A stretch of DNA of 64,000 nt from Mycolicibacterium moriokaense (GCF_003347205.1 NZ_QQBJ01000020.1:57370-121369); one strand, 5' to 3'; numbered from the stretch's first letter, positions 10,849 to 19,521 are shown. The notes: generated by a model not told the origin, from the sequence alone. Numbers and translations are program-made.

Positions 10849-10862
10849 CGCGCCGAAATCAC
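10810..10862. repeat. 53-bp palindrome, copy B
   Basis: Second copy of the palindrome found after leuS, differing at three positions (one near the outer left arm, two in the right arm). The two right-arm changes turn the arm sequence into a TAG that ends the DUF559 gene (10846-10848). The outer right arm supplies the TGA that ends the convergent SDR gene (10859-10861). The loop CCCACAGGA is identical to copy A. Confidence 0.9.
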
Positions 10863-11524
10863 GCGGGGCGGACCACGATTTCGCGGACGTGGGCGTCCGG
10901 TGGCGCGTTGACGGCGTCGGCGACGAACTCCGCGACGGTCTGCGGGCGCAGGAAGCGCTCGGGTTTGTACTCGCCGCCCTCGTAGGCGACCAGACCCTCC
11001 TGCATCACCGTGTCGATCCGGCCGGGATGGATCGACGTCACGCGCAGGTCGGGTTCGTCGTTGCGCAACGAGTCGGCGAACCCGCGCAACGCGAACTTGC
11101 TCGCCGTGTAGGACGCCAGCCCCGGCGACGCGGCGAGCCCGGCGCCGGAGTTGATGAACACGACGTGGCCGCGCGCCGCCCGCAACGCAGGCAGCAGTGC
11201 CAGCGTAAGCGCCACCGCCCCAATGACATTGACTTCCATGGTGACGCGCCACTCGTCGACCGACGACTCCGCGACCCGGCCGGGGAAGGCGGCGCCCGCA
11301 TTGTGGATCAGCACGTCCAGCTCGTCGATCGGTTCGACCGCGGTCGGAATCGCCTCGCTGTCCTGCAGGTCCAGCGGCCAAGTCGAGGCGCCGAGCCGCT
11401 CGGCGAGCGCATCCAGCCGCTGCGACGGCCTGCCGCCCAGCAACAGCGTGTGAGTGGGGGCCAGCGCGTCGGCGATGGCGGTCCCGAGCCCGCCTCCCGG
11501 GCCGGTGATGAAGGCGGTCGGCAT
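10859..11524 (-). CDS. Short-chain dehydrogenase/reductase
   Basis: A classical SDR of 221 residues. The cofactor motif is TGPGGGLG (residues 7-14), NAG appears in LIHNAGAAFPG, and the catalytic Ser and Tyr-Lys lie in INSGAG and SYTASKFAL. The Arg of GGRPSQR after the second strand favours NADP(H). The ATG at 11524 begins MPTAFITG. The gene diverges from glucosylglycerate hydrolase with a 34-bp gap and converges on the DUF559 gene. Its stop codon lies in palindrome copy B. The substrate is unknown. Confidence 0.85.
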   Translation of the reverse strand: MPTAFITGPGGGLGTAIADALAPTHTLLLGGRPSQRLDALAERLGASTWPLDLQDSEAIPTAVEPIDELDVLIHNAGAAFPGRVAESSVDEWRVTMEVNVIGAVALTLALLPALRAARGHVVFINSGAGLAASPGLASYTASKFALRGFADSLRNDEPDLRVTSIHPGRIDTVMQEGLVAYEGGEYKPERFLRPQTVAEFVADAVNAPPDAHVREIVVRPA

Positions 11525-11558
11525 GCCGGACACCCTACCGACTGCGATTATTGAACAG

Positions 11559-12899
11559 ATGGCCCCCGATCCCACCTTCGCGCCCACACAGCTCGCAGCA
11601 CGAGCCGCGTATCTGCTGCGCGGCAACGACCTGGGTGCGATGACCACGGCGGCGCCGCTGCTGTACCCGCACATGTGGAGTTGGGACGCCGCCTTCGTGG
11701 CGATCGGCCTCGCTCCCCTCAGCGTCGAGCGGGCGGTCGTCGAACTCGACACGCTGCTGTCGGCCCAGTGGTCCAACGGGATGATCCCGCACATCGTGTT
11801 CGCCAACGGGGTCGACGGGTACTTCCCGGGCCCGGCGCGGTGGGCGACGTCGGCGTTGGCGGCCAACGCGCCGCGCACGCGGCACACCTCGGGCATCACT
11901 CAGCCGCCGGTGCACGCGATCGCGGTGCAGCGCATCCTCGACCACGCGCGATCGCGGGGCCGGTCCACCAGGGCGGTGGCCGAGGCGTTCCTCGACCGGC
12001 GGTGGGACGAACTCGTGCGCTGGCACCGCTGGCTCGCCGAGGCGCGCGACCAGAATTCGCACGGCCGGGTGACGCTGTATCACGGCTGGGAGTCCGGGAT
12101 GGACAACTCGCCGCGGTGGGATGCCGCGTACGCCAACGTGATCCCCGGCAATGTGCCCGAATACCAGCGCGAGGACAACGCCATCGTCACCGACGCCAGC
12201 CAGCGGCCGTCGGACACGGAATACGACCGCTACCTGTGGCTGGTCGAAGAGATGAAATCGGCGCGGTACGACGACGACCTGCTGCCGAAGGTGATGAGCT
12301 TCGCCGTCGAGGACGTCTTCGTCTCGGCCATCCTGTCGGTGGCCTGCACGGTGCTCGCCGAGATCGGAGAGGACCACAAGCGCCCGCACGCGGACGTCAG
12401 GGACCTCTACGCGTGGGCCGACCGCTTTCGCGCCGGCGTCCTCGAGACTACCGACGAAAGAACCGGCGCGGCACGAGATTTCGATGTGCGGGCCGGGAAG
12501 TGGATCGCCACCGAGACGGTCGCGCAGTTCGCCCCGCTGCTGTGCGGCGGGCTGCCGCACGACAAGGAGCGCATGCTTTTGCGGCTGCTGGAGGGCCCGC
12601 GGTTCTGCGGGCATCCGGACCTGAAGTATGCGCTGATACCGTCGACATCGCCGGTGTCGCGTGACTTCCGGCCGCGCGAGTACTGGCGCGGACCGGTGTG
12701 GCCGGTGATGACGTGGCTGTTCGCCTGGGCCTTCGCCCGCCGCGGGTGGGCGGAGCGCTCGCTGATCCTGCGTCGCGAAGGCCTGCGGCAGGCCAGCGAC
12801 GGCACTTTCGCCGAGTATTACGAGCCGTTCACCGGTGAGCCGTTGGGCAGCATGCAGCAGTCGTGGACCGCCGCAGCGGTGCTGGACTGGTTGGGTTAG
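11559..12899 (+). CDS. ggh: Glucosylglycerate hydrolase (GH63-like)
   Basis: A 446-residue (alpha/alpha)6-barrel glycoside hydrolase that cleaves glucosylglycerate to glucose and glycerate, a mycobacterial solute mobilised on recovery from nitrogen starvation. The sequence is very close to what I recall of the Mycolicibacterium hassiacum enzyme. With the ATG at 11559 as residue 1, the two catalytic acids fall exactly at D182 (GWESGMDNSPRWD) and E419 (FAEYYEPFTGEP), the numbering remembered for that enzyme, which fixes the start. An in-frame ATG at 11523 would overlap the divergent SDR start and is rejected. The stop overlaps that of the convergent marR gene by four bases. Confidence 0.95.
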   Translation: MAPDPTFAPTQLAARAAYLLRGNDLGAMTTAAPLLYPHMWSWDAAFVAIGLAPLSVERAVVELDTLLSAQWSNGMIPHIVFANGVDGYFPGPARWATSALAANAPRTRHTSGITQPPVHAIAVQRILDHARSRGRSTRAVAEAFLDRRWDELVRWHRWLAEARDQNSHGRVTLYHGWESGMDNSPRWDAAYANVIPGNVPEYQREDNAIVTDASQRPSDTEYDRYLWLVEEMKSARYDDDLLPKVMSFAVEDVFVSAILSVACTVLAEIGEDHKRPHADVRDLYAWADRFRAGVLETTDERTGAARDFDVRAGKWIATETVAQFAPLLCGGLPHDKERMLLRLLEGPRFCGHPDLKYALIPSTSPVSRDFRPREYWRGPVWPVMTWLFAWAFARRGWAERSLILRREGLRQASDGTFAEYYEPFTGEPLGSMQQSWTAAAVLDWLG

Positions 12900-13363
12900 T
12901 CCTCGACCTGGCCGCTGTCCTGATCGGCCAGTCGCTCCATCGGCCCCAGCGCCTTGGTCAGGGTTTCGACGTCGTCCTCGGTGAGCTTGCCGAGCATCGC
13001 GGCCAGCGCGGCCCTGCGCGCGGCCAGCGCCTCACGGTGCTGGACAAGCCCCCGCGGCGTGACCTCGACCAGGACGGCCCGCAGATCCGACGGGTCACGC
13101 GACCGTTTCACCAGGCCGAGCTTCTCCAGGCGCCGGATCGCCACCGTCGTCGTGGGCGTGCGGACACGTTCGTGGGCCGCCAGATCGGTCATCCGGATCG
13201 GGCCCTTTTCCAACAGCGTCAACAGGATCGACAGCTGGGCCAGCGTCAGGTCGCCTGCCGTGCCGCGGTTGGCGTCACCGCGCCGAAGAACGGAGAACAG
13301 CTTGGACAGGACGCGCTGCAGCTCTGCTGCGAGCTCGTCGACCTGCGCTTCCGTCTCCACCAT
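12896..13363 (-). CDS. MarR family regulator (Rv0042c-like)
   Basis: A 155-residue winged-helix regulator. Helices around LTLAQLSILLTLLEKGPIRMTDLAAHERVRTPTTTVAIRRLEKLGLVKR hold the DNA-reading helix, and the wing is SRDPSDLRAVLVEVT with the conserved D-x-R-A pattern. It is a cytoplasmic dimeric repressor, probably autoregulated: a partial dyad (13365-13379, GTTCGCTAGTCTAAC) lies directly upstream of the ATG. The ligand and regulon are unknown. It corresponds to the Rv0042c position. Confidence 0.9.
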   Translation of the reverse strand: MVETEAQVDELAAELQRVLSKLFSVLRRGDANRGTAGDLTLAQLSILLTLLEKGPIRMTDLAAHERVRTPTTTVAIRRLEKLGLVKRSRDPSDLRAVLVEVTPRGLVQHREALAARRAALAAMLGKLTEDDVETLTKALGPMERLADQDSGQVED

Positions 13364-13364
13364 A

Positions 13365-13379
13365 GTTCGCTAGTCTAAC
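13365..13379. promoter_or_regulatory. Possible MarR operator
   Basis: An imperfect 15-bp dyad GTTCGCTAGTCTAAC immediately before the marR start. Its position would let MarR block its own transcription or translation. Two of seven pairs mismatch, so this is only suggestive. Confidence 0.3.
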
Positions 13380-13457
13380 CTGTCTGGTTCTGACGACATG
13401 TAATCACGCAATGTTTGCGGATGCAGAACTTGCGCGGAGAAATTGGCTCTCGCTCAA

Positions 13458-14144
13458 TCAGAATGCAGCCGTCGGCTGCCTTGCCAGACCCGCCGGGCTG
13501 AAGACGCCCCGCCGCACCAGCTCGGCGACCATGATCCGGCCCATCGCCTCGGAACGTCCCGCGCAAGCCGCGCGCGCCGCGTCGGGGTCATGGGAATGGA
13601 TGGCCGCGGTCTCGGCCTCGTAGTACGGCAGCATCTCGTCGTGGTTGTTCAGGTAGGTCACCCAGAAACTGCGCGGCATGAAACTCTGCGAGGCGCGAAT
13701 CTCGGCCATCAGCCGCGGGCCGGCGTATTCGTCGTTGATCGTCTGGCGGTACTGCCAGGCCGCCTCCTGGAACGCTCGGGACTCGCGGTTTGCGCGCATG
13801 AAGTCGGTCAGCGAGTCGAGTTGGGCGAGCACGTGCGGCCGCGGGTCGTTGGCGGCGCGCGCCGACGCGATGCCCAGCAGGATGCCGTGCAGCTCGTGAT
13901 GCTCCAGGACGACGGACTCGTCGAAGCGCTCGACGAACGCGCCGCGGTGATAACGGGTGGACAGGATTCCGTCGTGCTCGAGCTGCACCACGGCTTCCTG
14001 AATCGGCACGCGGCTCAACCCGAGCTCGTTGGCAACCTCGTTGCGGTCGACCCGATCTCCCGAGCGCAGCTTTCCGGTCAGAACCAGGTTGATGATGTGG
14101 GAAACAACCTGGTCCTTCTCTTTGACCCCGTACCTCTTGGGCAT
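13458..14144 (-). CDS. GntR family regulator, FCD type (Rv0043c-like)
   Basis: A 228-residue transcription factor. The N-terminal winged helix (about 5-75) has the GntR signature: [20 protein letters not shown], then [16 protein letters not shown] and [10 protein letters not shown]. The C-terminal all-helical FCD ligand domain (about 85-210) carries the metal-binding-type pattern [16 protein letters not shown], with later His residues in [12 protein letters not shown]. It probably senses an acyl or carboxylate ligand. The ATG at 14144 follows a region with two CAATTG hexamers that may be its operator. It lies just upstream of marR on the same strand, but the 94-bp gap leaves room for separate promoters. 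Confidence 0.88.
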   Translation of the reverse strand: MPKRYGVKEKDQVVSHIINLVLTGKLRSGDRVDRNEVANELGLSRVPIQEAVVQLEHDGILSTRYHRGAFVERFDESVVLEHHELHGILLGIASARAANDPRPHVLAQLDSLTDFMRANRESRAFQEAAWQYRQTINDEYAGPRLMAEIRASQSFMPRSFWVTYLNNHDEMLPYYEAETAAIHSHDPDAARAACAGRSEAMGRIMVAELVRRGVFSPAGLARQPTAAF

Positions 14145-14161
14145 AGCGGCGACAGTTAATC

Positions 14162-14195
14162 ACGCCAATTGGTCGGGAATCGGCAATTGACCGAA
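14162..14195. promoter_or_regulatory. Possible GntR operator
   Basis: Upstream of the GntR start two CAATTG palindromes (14166-14171, 14184-14189) are set 18 bp apart within GGTC/GACC flanks. This is a plausible autoregulatory site from its position alone. Confidence 0.3.
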
Positions 14196-14246
14196 TGAGA
14201 CTCTTTTGTGTTGCGCCGGTTCGCGCAGCCTAAGCTCAGTTCTTCG

Positions 14247-15035
14247 TCAGCCGCGCTGATCGCGCCAGCGGCACAACGCTTCTGCATCACCGAGGTCGTA
14301 GTCGGGGCCGTTCACGCCGACCGTCAGCAGGGTGACTCCCAGGCCGGCCAGCGCGTCGGCTTCGGCGAGCAGGCCGTCGGTGCCCTGTCCCGTAACACCC
14401 GCCGAGCGCTCGATCGCCGCGGGATCGCGACCCACGTCGGCGCAGTGCGCCGCCAGCACCTCGGCCTTGCGCGGATACTCGCTGCTGTCGGTGAACGAAT
14501 GCCAGACGTCGCCGTACTCAGCGACCAGTCGCAGCGTCTTCTTCTCACCGCCGCCGCCGATCAGCACCGGGATGTCGCGGGTCGGCTGCGGGTTGAGCTT
14601 GCCCAGCCGCGACTTGATGCGGCCGAATGCGGCGGCCAGATCGTCGAGTCGGCTGCCCGCGGTGCCGAACTCGTAGCCGTACTCGTCGTAGTCCTTCTGC
14701 TTCCAGCCCGACCCGATGCCCAGAATCAGCCGGCCGTTACAGATGTGGTCGACGGTGCGCGCCATGTCGGCCAACAGTTCCGGGTTGCGATACGAATTGC
14801 AGGTGACCAGCGCGCCGATCTGAATGCGCGACGTCTGTTCAGCCCACGCGCCGAGCATCGTCCAGCATTCGTAATGGGCACCGTCGGGGTCGCCGTACAG
14901 CGGGAAGAAGTGGTCCCAGTTGAACGCGACGTCGACGCCGATGTCCTCGCAGCGGCGGACCGCGTCGCGGATGTGGCTGTAGGTGGGCGAATGTTGTGGC
15001 TGCAGTTGGACGCCGATACGAATGGGAGAGGTCAC
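14247..15035 (-). CDS. LLM-class F420-dependent oxidoreductase (Rv0044c-like)
   Basis: A 262-residue TIM-barrel protein of the luciferase-like monooxygenase superfamily, using coenzyme F420 rather than FMN in mycobacterial homologues. Typical elements are RIGVQLQPQHSPTYSHI at the first strand, FNWDHFFPLYGDPD, IGALVTCNSYRNPELLADMARTVDHI (split here by family position), GRLILGIGSGWKQKDYDEYG, and IPVLIGGGGEKKTLRLVAEY. The substrate is unknown. The GTG at 15035 gives the expected length near 264 residues. Longer upstream reading would run through a direct repeat and has no family similarity. Confidence 0.88.
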   Translation of the reverse strand: MTSPIRIGVQLQPQHSPTYSHIRDAVRRCEDIGVDVAFNWDHFFPLYGDPDGAHYECWTMLGAWAEQTSRIQIGALVTCNSYRNPELLADMARTVDHICNGRLILGIGSGWKQKDYDEYGYEFGTAGSRLDDLAAAFGRIKSRLGKLNPQPTRDIPVLIGGGGEKKTLRLVAEYGDVWHSFTDSSEYPRKAEVLAAHCADVGRDPAAIERSAGVTGQGTDGLLAEADALAGLGVTLLTVGVNGPDYDLGDAEALCRWRDQRG

Positions 15036-15055
15036 CCGCTCATCATTCCCGCTTT

Positions 15056-15081
15056 GGCGAGAAATTATTGCCGGCCTCCTC
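15056..15081. repeat. 26-bp direct repeat, copy 1
   Basis: GGCGAGAAATTATTGCCGGC followed by CTCCTC. It recurs exactly at 15112-15137, 56 bp later. Both copies lie between the PhoX and LLM oxidoreductase genes. On the transcribed (minus) strand each begins GAGGAGGCCGG, like a strong ribosome-binding site. The AATAATT core is AT-rich for this genome. Confidence 0.85.
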
Positions 15082-15111
15082 AGCGCGGCTGTCGCCGCTT
15101 GATCGTCGCCC

Positions 15112-15137
15112 GGCGAGAAATTATTGCCGGCCTCCTC
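15112..15137. repeat. 26-bp direct repeat, copy 2
   Basis: Exact second copy of the repeat at 15056-15081. It touches the stop codon of the PhoX gene at 15139. The 30 bp between the copies are unique. Confidence 0.85.
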
Positions 15138-15138
15138 G

Positions 15139-17220
15139 CTAGACGCCGATCTGGCCGTCGCTCCTCCACACCGCGACCACCGACGGACGCGCCGTCCCGT
15201 TGCCGCCTTCCGGCCACCGCGACAGCGGGTCGTCGATGGTGTTGTCGTCGTGCTCGCCGGGGTGCTGCACGCAGACGGTGACCAAGTCGTCGGTGATGAT
15301 CGGCCCGCAGGTTTCCGCGCCCAGAGGCACGGTGAGGAACTGTTTGGTCTCACCGCGGTTGGGGCCGTCTAGCGCGACGGCGAACAGCCCGTCGTTGGAG
15401 TCCAACGCGTTGCCGTCGGTGGCGATCCACAGGTTTCCGTGGCTGTCGAACGCCACGTTGTCCGGACACGAGATGGGGCTGACCTTCGACTTGTCGAACC
15501 CGGCGAAGTAGGTGTCGGCAGCGGCCGGGTCCCCGCACACCAGCAGCAGGTCCCAGGTGAAGTCGGTGCCGGCGTGGTTGTCGGTGATCTCGAGGATCTG
15601 CCCGTTCTTGTTGTCGTTGCGCGGGTTGGCGGCATCCGACGCCGGTTTACCGTCGGCGCCGCGCTTGTCGTTGTTGGTCAGCGCCACGTACAGCTTGCCG
15701 GTCTTGGGATTGGCCTCGAAGTCCTCGGGGCGGTCCATCTTGGTGGCGCCCGCCTTGTCGGCAGCGAACCGGGTGAACACCGCCGCCGCCTGCGGGGTCA
15801 TGCCTGCCACCAGCGACTCGGCCTGGCCGTCGGGACCCGAGCGCAGCAGCGGAATCCAGGTCCCGGTGCCGCGGAACGATCCGGTCGACGGCAGCTTGCC
15901 CGACCCGTCGATCTCGGCGGGCGGGATGTCGCTGGACAGCTTCGCGACGTACAGCGTGCCCTCGTCGAGCAGGGTCATGTTGTGCGCCAACGCCGCCGGG
16001 TCTTTTCCTGGCTGCATCTTCTTGCTCGACACGAACTTGTACATGTAGTCGAAGCGCTCGTCGTCGCCGCTGTAGGCGACCACGGTGCCGTCGCCGGTGA
16101 CGTAGATGTTGGCGGCCTCGTGCCGGAACCGGCCCAGCGCGCTGTGCTTGACGGGGATCGACTGGGGATCCCACGGGTTGAGTTCGACGACGTAGCCGAA
16201 CCGGTTGGGCTCGTTGGGCGTCTTGGTGACGTCGAACCGCGGGTCGAGGGTCTCCCACAACAGCGACGACGGCTCCAGCGGAATCCCGTAGCGGTCGTAC
16301 TGGTCGGCCTGCACCGGGTTGGGCGCCGTCGCACCCTCCGCTGCGCCGAAGTACTCCTGAAAATTCTCCTCGCCGGACAACACCGTGCCCCAAGGGGTTA
16401 CGCCGCCGGAGCAGTTGGCGATCGTTCCCGCGACCGTGCGGCCCGCAGGGTCGGCGGCCGTCTTGACGAAGTCGCTGCCCGCGGCGGGGCCGACCAGCGT
16501 CATCGGGGTGTCGGCCGTGACGCGACGGTTGTAGCGGCCCATCACCGGCTTCAGACCGCCCCCGGCGACGCGCTCCACCTCGACGACGCCCATCCCCATC
16601 GCCGCGATCTCGACGTCGAACTGCTCGCGGGAGGGTGCGCCGTCTTGATAGCCCGGGAACATGAACAGCGGGTCCACGTACTCGTGATTGGTCACCAACA
16701 GGAAGCGGTTGGGTTGGCCGTCAATCGGCAGCAGGCCCGCGAAGTCGTTGTTGAACCCGAACTGGCCGCGCTGCGCGGCGCCGGTCTGGTTGCGCACGTC
16801 GAACTTCGGGGCGCCCTCGATGATGGGGTCGCCCCAACTGATCACCACGCCCTGCTGGTAGCCGTCGGGGATGACGACCGCGTCCTCGGTGTTGGGGGCG
16901 ACGGCTTCGAACTTCATCCCCGGCGGCGGTCCGGCGGGCCCGGCGGGTCCGGTCGACGACGTCGGGGTCGCGGCGGGTTGTTCGGCGCTGCTGCAGGCGG
17001 CCAGCGCCGATCCGGCGCCGACGGCGAGCACCGCGATCCCGCCGGCCTGCAGCATCGAACGGCGCGACACCTCCTTGGCGATGTCGCCGAAGTACTCGTT
17101 GTCGCTGGTGTTGCGGACCGGCTTGGAGCAGGCGTCACCGCATTTGAACCGGCATGTCACGTGCTGGCGCTTGGACTTTCCGTCGTGGCTGACGAACAGG
17201 TTCAACGGCACGAGCGACAT
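15139..17220 (-). CDS. PhoX family alkaline phosphatase (DUF839), Tat-exported
   Basis: A 693-residue protein of the PhoX family, calcium/iron-dependent phosphatases that release phosphate from phosphomonoesters outside the membrane. The actinobacterial N-terminal cluster RFKCGDACSKPVRNTSDNEY is present. It is followed by a Tat-type signal, SRRSMLQAGG, with a hydrophobic core ending in ALAAC, which also resembles a lipobox. The mature part has the beta-propeller segments of DUF839: YQQGVVISWGDP, LLVTNHEYVDP, GTVLSGEENFQEYFG (conserved Glu), and DNVAFDSHGNLWIATDG. The Tat motif lies about 55 residues in, normal for this group. The ATG at 17220 follows a GGAAGGAAT ribosome-binding site. I do not recall this gene at this position in M. 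tuberculosis. Confidence 0.88.
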   Translation of the reverse strand: MSLVPLNLFVSHDGKSKRQHVTCRFKCGDACSKPVRNTSDNEYFGDIAKEVSRRSMLQAGGIAVLAVGAGSALAACSSAEQPAATPTSSTGPAGPAGPPPGMKFEAVAPNTEDAVVIPDGYQQGVVISWGDPIIEGAPKFDVRNQTGAAQRGQFGFNNDFAGLLPIDGQPNRFLLVTNHEYVDPLFMFPGYQDGAPSREQFDVEIAAMGMGVVEVERVAGGGLKPVMGRYNRRVTADTPMTLVGPAAGSDFVKTAADPAGRTVAGTIANCSGGVTPWGTVLSGEENFQEYFGAAEGATAPNPVQADQYDRYGIPLEPSSLLWETLDPRFDVTKTPNEPNRFGYVVELNPWDPQSIPVKHSALGRFRHEAANIYVTGDGTVVAYSGDDERFDYMYKFVSSKKMQPGKDPAALAHNMTLLDEGTLYVAKLSSDIPPAEIDGSGKLPSTGSFRGTGTWIPLLRSGPDGQAESLVAGMTPQAAAVFTRFAADKAGATKMDRPEDFEANPKTGKLYVALTNNDKRGADGKPASDAANPRNDNKNGQILEITDNHAGTDFTWDLLLVCGDPAAADTYFAGFDKSKVSPISCPDNVAFDSHGNLWIATDGNALDSNDGLFAVALDGPNRGETKQFLTVPLGAETCGPIITDDLVTVCVQHPGEHDDNTIDDPLSRWPEGGNGTARPSVVAVWRSDGQIGV

Positions 17221-17328
17221 ACAGGGATTCCTTCCGGGCACGTATCCGGCCGGAGGCTGTCGGCCGGGCGCGACGGAACTTACGGGAGCCTGGCAATCAA
17301 CTGGGAAGCATCTGGTGAACAACTGGGG

Positions 17329-18246
17329 TCAGGCGCCCAGCACCCCACGCAGAATGTCGACGAGCGCCCGCGGTTGGTCGCCCTGAACGGAATGCCCGGA
17401 ATCGGCGACGACATGGGTGCGCTGGAATCCCGGTGCGCCCTCGGCGAATGCGGCGGCGTCCTCATCGTGAACGAAGAACGAGTTGGCGCCGCGGACCAGC
17501 GTGGTCGGCATCGTGATCTTCGGTACGTCTTCCCACAGGTTGTCGAACCCGTCCCCTTTGCGGAACGAGTCGTAGCGCCATGTCCAGACGCCGCCGTCGA
17601 GGCGCTTGGAGTTGTGAAATACGCCGCGCCGCAACGACTTCCGGTCGCGATGCGGAGCGGCCTCGACCGTCACGTCCAGCATCGCGGAAAAACTGTCGAA
17701 CTCACGATCGCCCTTGACCAGCGCCACGGCGCCGAGTTGGGCCTTGGTCATCTCCTCGTGGCGTTCGGGTGCGGACGGGGTGACGTCGACGAGCAGCAGT
17801 TCGGGAACCAGCGCGGGCTCGGCGGCGGCGATGCGCAGCGCGGTCAGCCCGCCCAGCGACATGCCGACAACAAGGCGCGGATGGGGCGCCCAGTCCCGCA
17901 GCACGGGGCGCAGCGTCTCGGCGCCCCGCGTCGGCCCGTAGTCGCCGTCTTCGCGCCACGCCGAGCGCCCGTGCCCGGGCAGGTCGACGGCCAGCGCGGG
18001 CACCCCGAGCCCGAGGATGACGGTGTCCCAGGTGTGCGCGTTCTGGCCGCCGCCGTGCAGGAACACCACCTGCGGCGGGCCGTCGCCCCACTTCAATGCA
18101 CTGATGTCACCGGATTCGACGCGCGCGACCGGCGGCAGCGCCCCGGTGTGCCCGATCTGGTCGGCGTTCTCGTGCAGGAGCCCGAACTCGTCGAGATCCA
18201 GCAGAGCCTCGTCGGAGATCTCTTGCGCCTGATGCTCCTCGGCCAT
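17329..18246 (-). CDS. Alpha/beta hydrolase, Rv0045c-type esterase
   Basis: A 305-residue serine hydrolase. Visible are the oxyanion-hole region FLHGGGQNAHTWD (about 62-75), the nucleophile elbow GMSLGG with Ser at about 130, a strand ending LLLVDV, and the catalytic His in VADSGHSVQGDQP near 284. Rv0045c of M. tuberculosis is a characterised esterase acting on short acyl esters, and the first 45 residues here form the same extra N-terminal segment. It is probably cytoplasmic, with no signal peptide. It lies downstream of nothing on its strand and diverges from the Eis-type gene over 60 bp. Confidence 0.9.
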   Translation of the reverse strand: MAEEHQAQEISDEALLDLDEFGLLHENADQIGHTGALPPVARVESGDISALKWGDGPPQVVFLHGGGQNAHTWDTVILGLGVPALAVDLPGHGRSAWREDGDYGPTRGAETLRPVLRDWAPHPRLVVGMSLGGLTALRIAAAEPALVPELLLVDVTPSAPERHEEMTKAQLGAVALVKGDREFDSFSAMLDVTVEAAPHRDRKSLRRGVFHNSKRLDGGVWTWRYDSFRKGDGFDNLWEDVPKITMPTTLVRGANSFFVHDEDAAAFAEGAPGFQRTHVVADSGHSVQGDQPRALVDILRGVLGA

Positions 18247-18306
18247 GGCTTGACCTTACGCACGACGGAAATTCAGGTGCCATCGAAGCGGCGTTGTGCC
18301 AGCGTC

Positions 18307-19521
18307 ATGGGTATGACTTCGACGGCAGGTGCACCGGAAGGGTTGACGATCCGCACCGCCACGGACGCGGATTGGCCGGCCATGGCCGTCGTCGCGGCGA
18401 CGTGTTTCGGTCACTGGCGGCCAGAGGAAGCCAACGACGCGTGGCGGACGATGATTCCGGACGACGGTGTCGTGGTCGCCTGCGACGGCGATGACGTCGT
18501 CGGAACGGCGTTCTACCTCGACTTGAAACTCACGGTTCCGGGCGGTGCGGTGCTGCCGATGGCGGGCCTGTCCGGGGTGGCGGTCTCGCCGACCCACCGG
18601 CGCCGTGGTGCGCTGACGGCGATGCTCACCGAACTGCACGCCCGGATGCGCGACTATCCGCTCGCCGGATTGGAGGCCAGCGAGGCCGGCATCTACGGCC
18701 GCTTCGGGTACGGGCCGTCGACGATATGGCGCGAACTGACCATCGACCGGCGTGAGGCCAGGTTCCACGACGGCGTTCCCGATTCCGGTGGTGTCCGGAC
18801 GGTGCGGCCGAAGGAACACCGCGAACAACTGGAGGAGATCTACGAGCGGTGGCGGTTGCAGACGCCGGGTGGCTTGTTCAGCCCGCGTCGGCTGTGGGAC
18901 GAGGTGTTGACCGATCGCGAGGAGTTTCGGTCCGGCGGCAGCGCATTCTTCTGTCTGCTGCACGCCGACGGCTTCGCGATGTACCGGGTGCACGGCGACG
19001 AGAAGAAGAAGGTCGAGATCACCATGTTCGCCGCGGTGACGCCGCAGGCGCACATCGCGCTGTGGCGGGCCCTGCTCGGAATGGACCTCGTCGAGAAGGT
19101 GACGACGTGGACGCACCCCGACGACGTGCTGCCGTACCTGTTGACCGATCCGCGCCTGGTCCGGACCACCCTCGTGGAGGACGCTTTGTGGCTGCGGATT
19201 CGCGACGTGCCAACGGTTCTGGAGGCACGCCGCTATGCGTCCGATGTCTCCGCGGTGCTCTGCGTGTCGGACGGCCTGCTCGGCGGCGGCGGTCGGTATC
19301 ACCTCGACGTGCGCGACGGGAAGGCGCGCTGTGTCCACACCAACGCCGAGGCTGACGTGCACACCAACCTGTCGGTGCTCGGCAGCCTGTATCTGGGCGG
19401 ACACCGCGCGTCGGCGTTCGCGACCGCACATCGGTTGCGGTGCAACGACTCCGGGCTGATAGCTGCGCTGGACGCGGCGTTCGCCTCCGAGGTGCCAGCC
19501 ATGCTGGGGTTCGGCTTCTAA
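18307..19521 (+). CDS. Eis-type GNAT acetyltransferase
   Basis: A 404-residue tandem-GNAT protein of the Eis (enhanced intracellular survival) family, which acetylates amines of aminoglycosides and peptides with acetyl-CoA. The acetyl-CoA loop is in VAVSPTHRRRGALTAML (about 85-105). The LEASEAGIYGRFGYG segment contains the conserved Tyr that acts as general acid. The C-terminal SCP2-like domain ends in GFGF, and Eis enzymes use the carboxylate of the last residue. The start is ATG 18307 (MGMTS) or ATG 18313. The same frame stays open upstream across the antisense genes, but that stretch has no family similarity. Which substrate it modifies cannot be told. Confidence 0.9.
   Translation: MGMTSTAGAPEGLTIRTATDADWPAMAVVAATCFGHWRPEEANDAWRTMIPDDGVVVACDGDDVVGTAFYLDLKLTVPGGAVLPMAGLSGVAVSPTHRRRGALTAMLTELHARMRDYPLAGLEASEAGIYGRFGYGPSTIWRELTIDRREARFHDGVPDSGGVRTVRPKEHREQLEEIYERWRLQTPGGLFSPRRLWDEVLTDREEFRSGGSAFFCLLHADGFAMYRVHGDEKKKVEITMFAAVTPQAHIALWRALLGMDLVEKVTTWTHPDDVLPYLLTDPRLVRTTLVEDALWLRIRDVPTVLEARRYASDVSAVLCVSDGLLGGGGRYHLDVRDGKARCVHTNAEADVHTNLSVLGSLYLGGHRASAFATAHRLRCNDSGLIAALDAAFASEVPAMLGFGF

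Noticed and set aside
9871-10862. Insertion sequence or transposon ends
   Set aside because: The palindromes are internal inverted repeats present as direct copies, there is no transposase and no target duplication could be identified.
15439-18306. Very long plus-strand reading frame in front of the Eis-type gene
   Set aside because: It is the antisense of the PhoX and esterase genes, caused by GC-rich codon third positions, and its sequence is Arg/Gly/Val-rich without family features.
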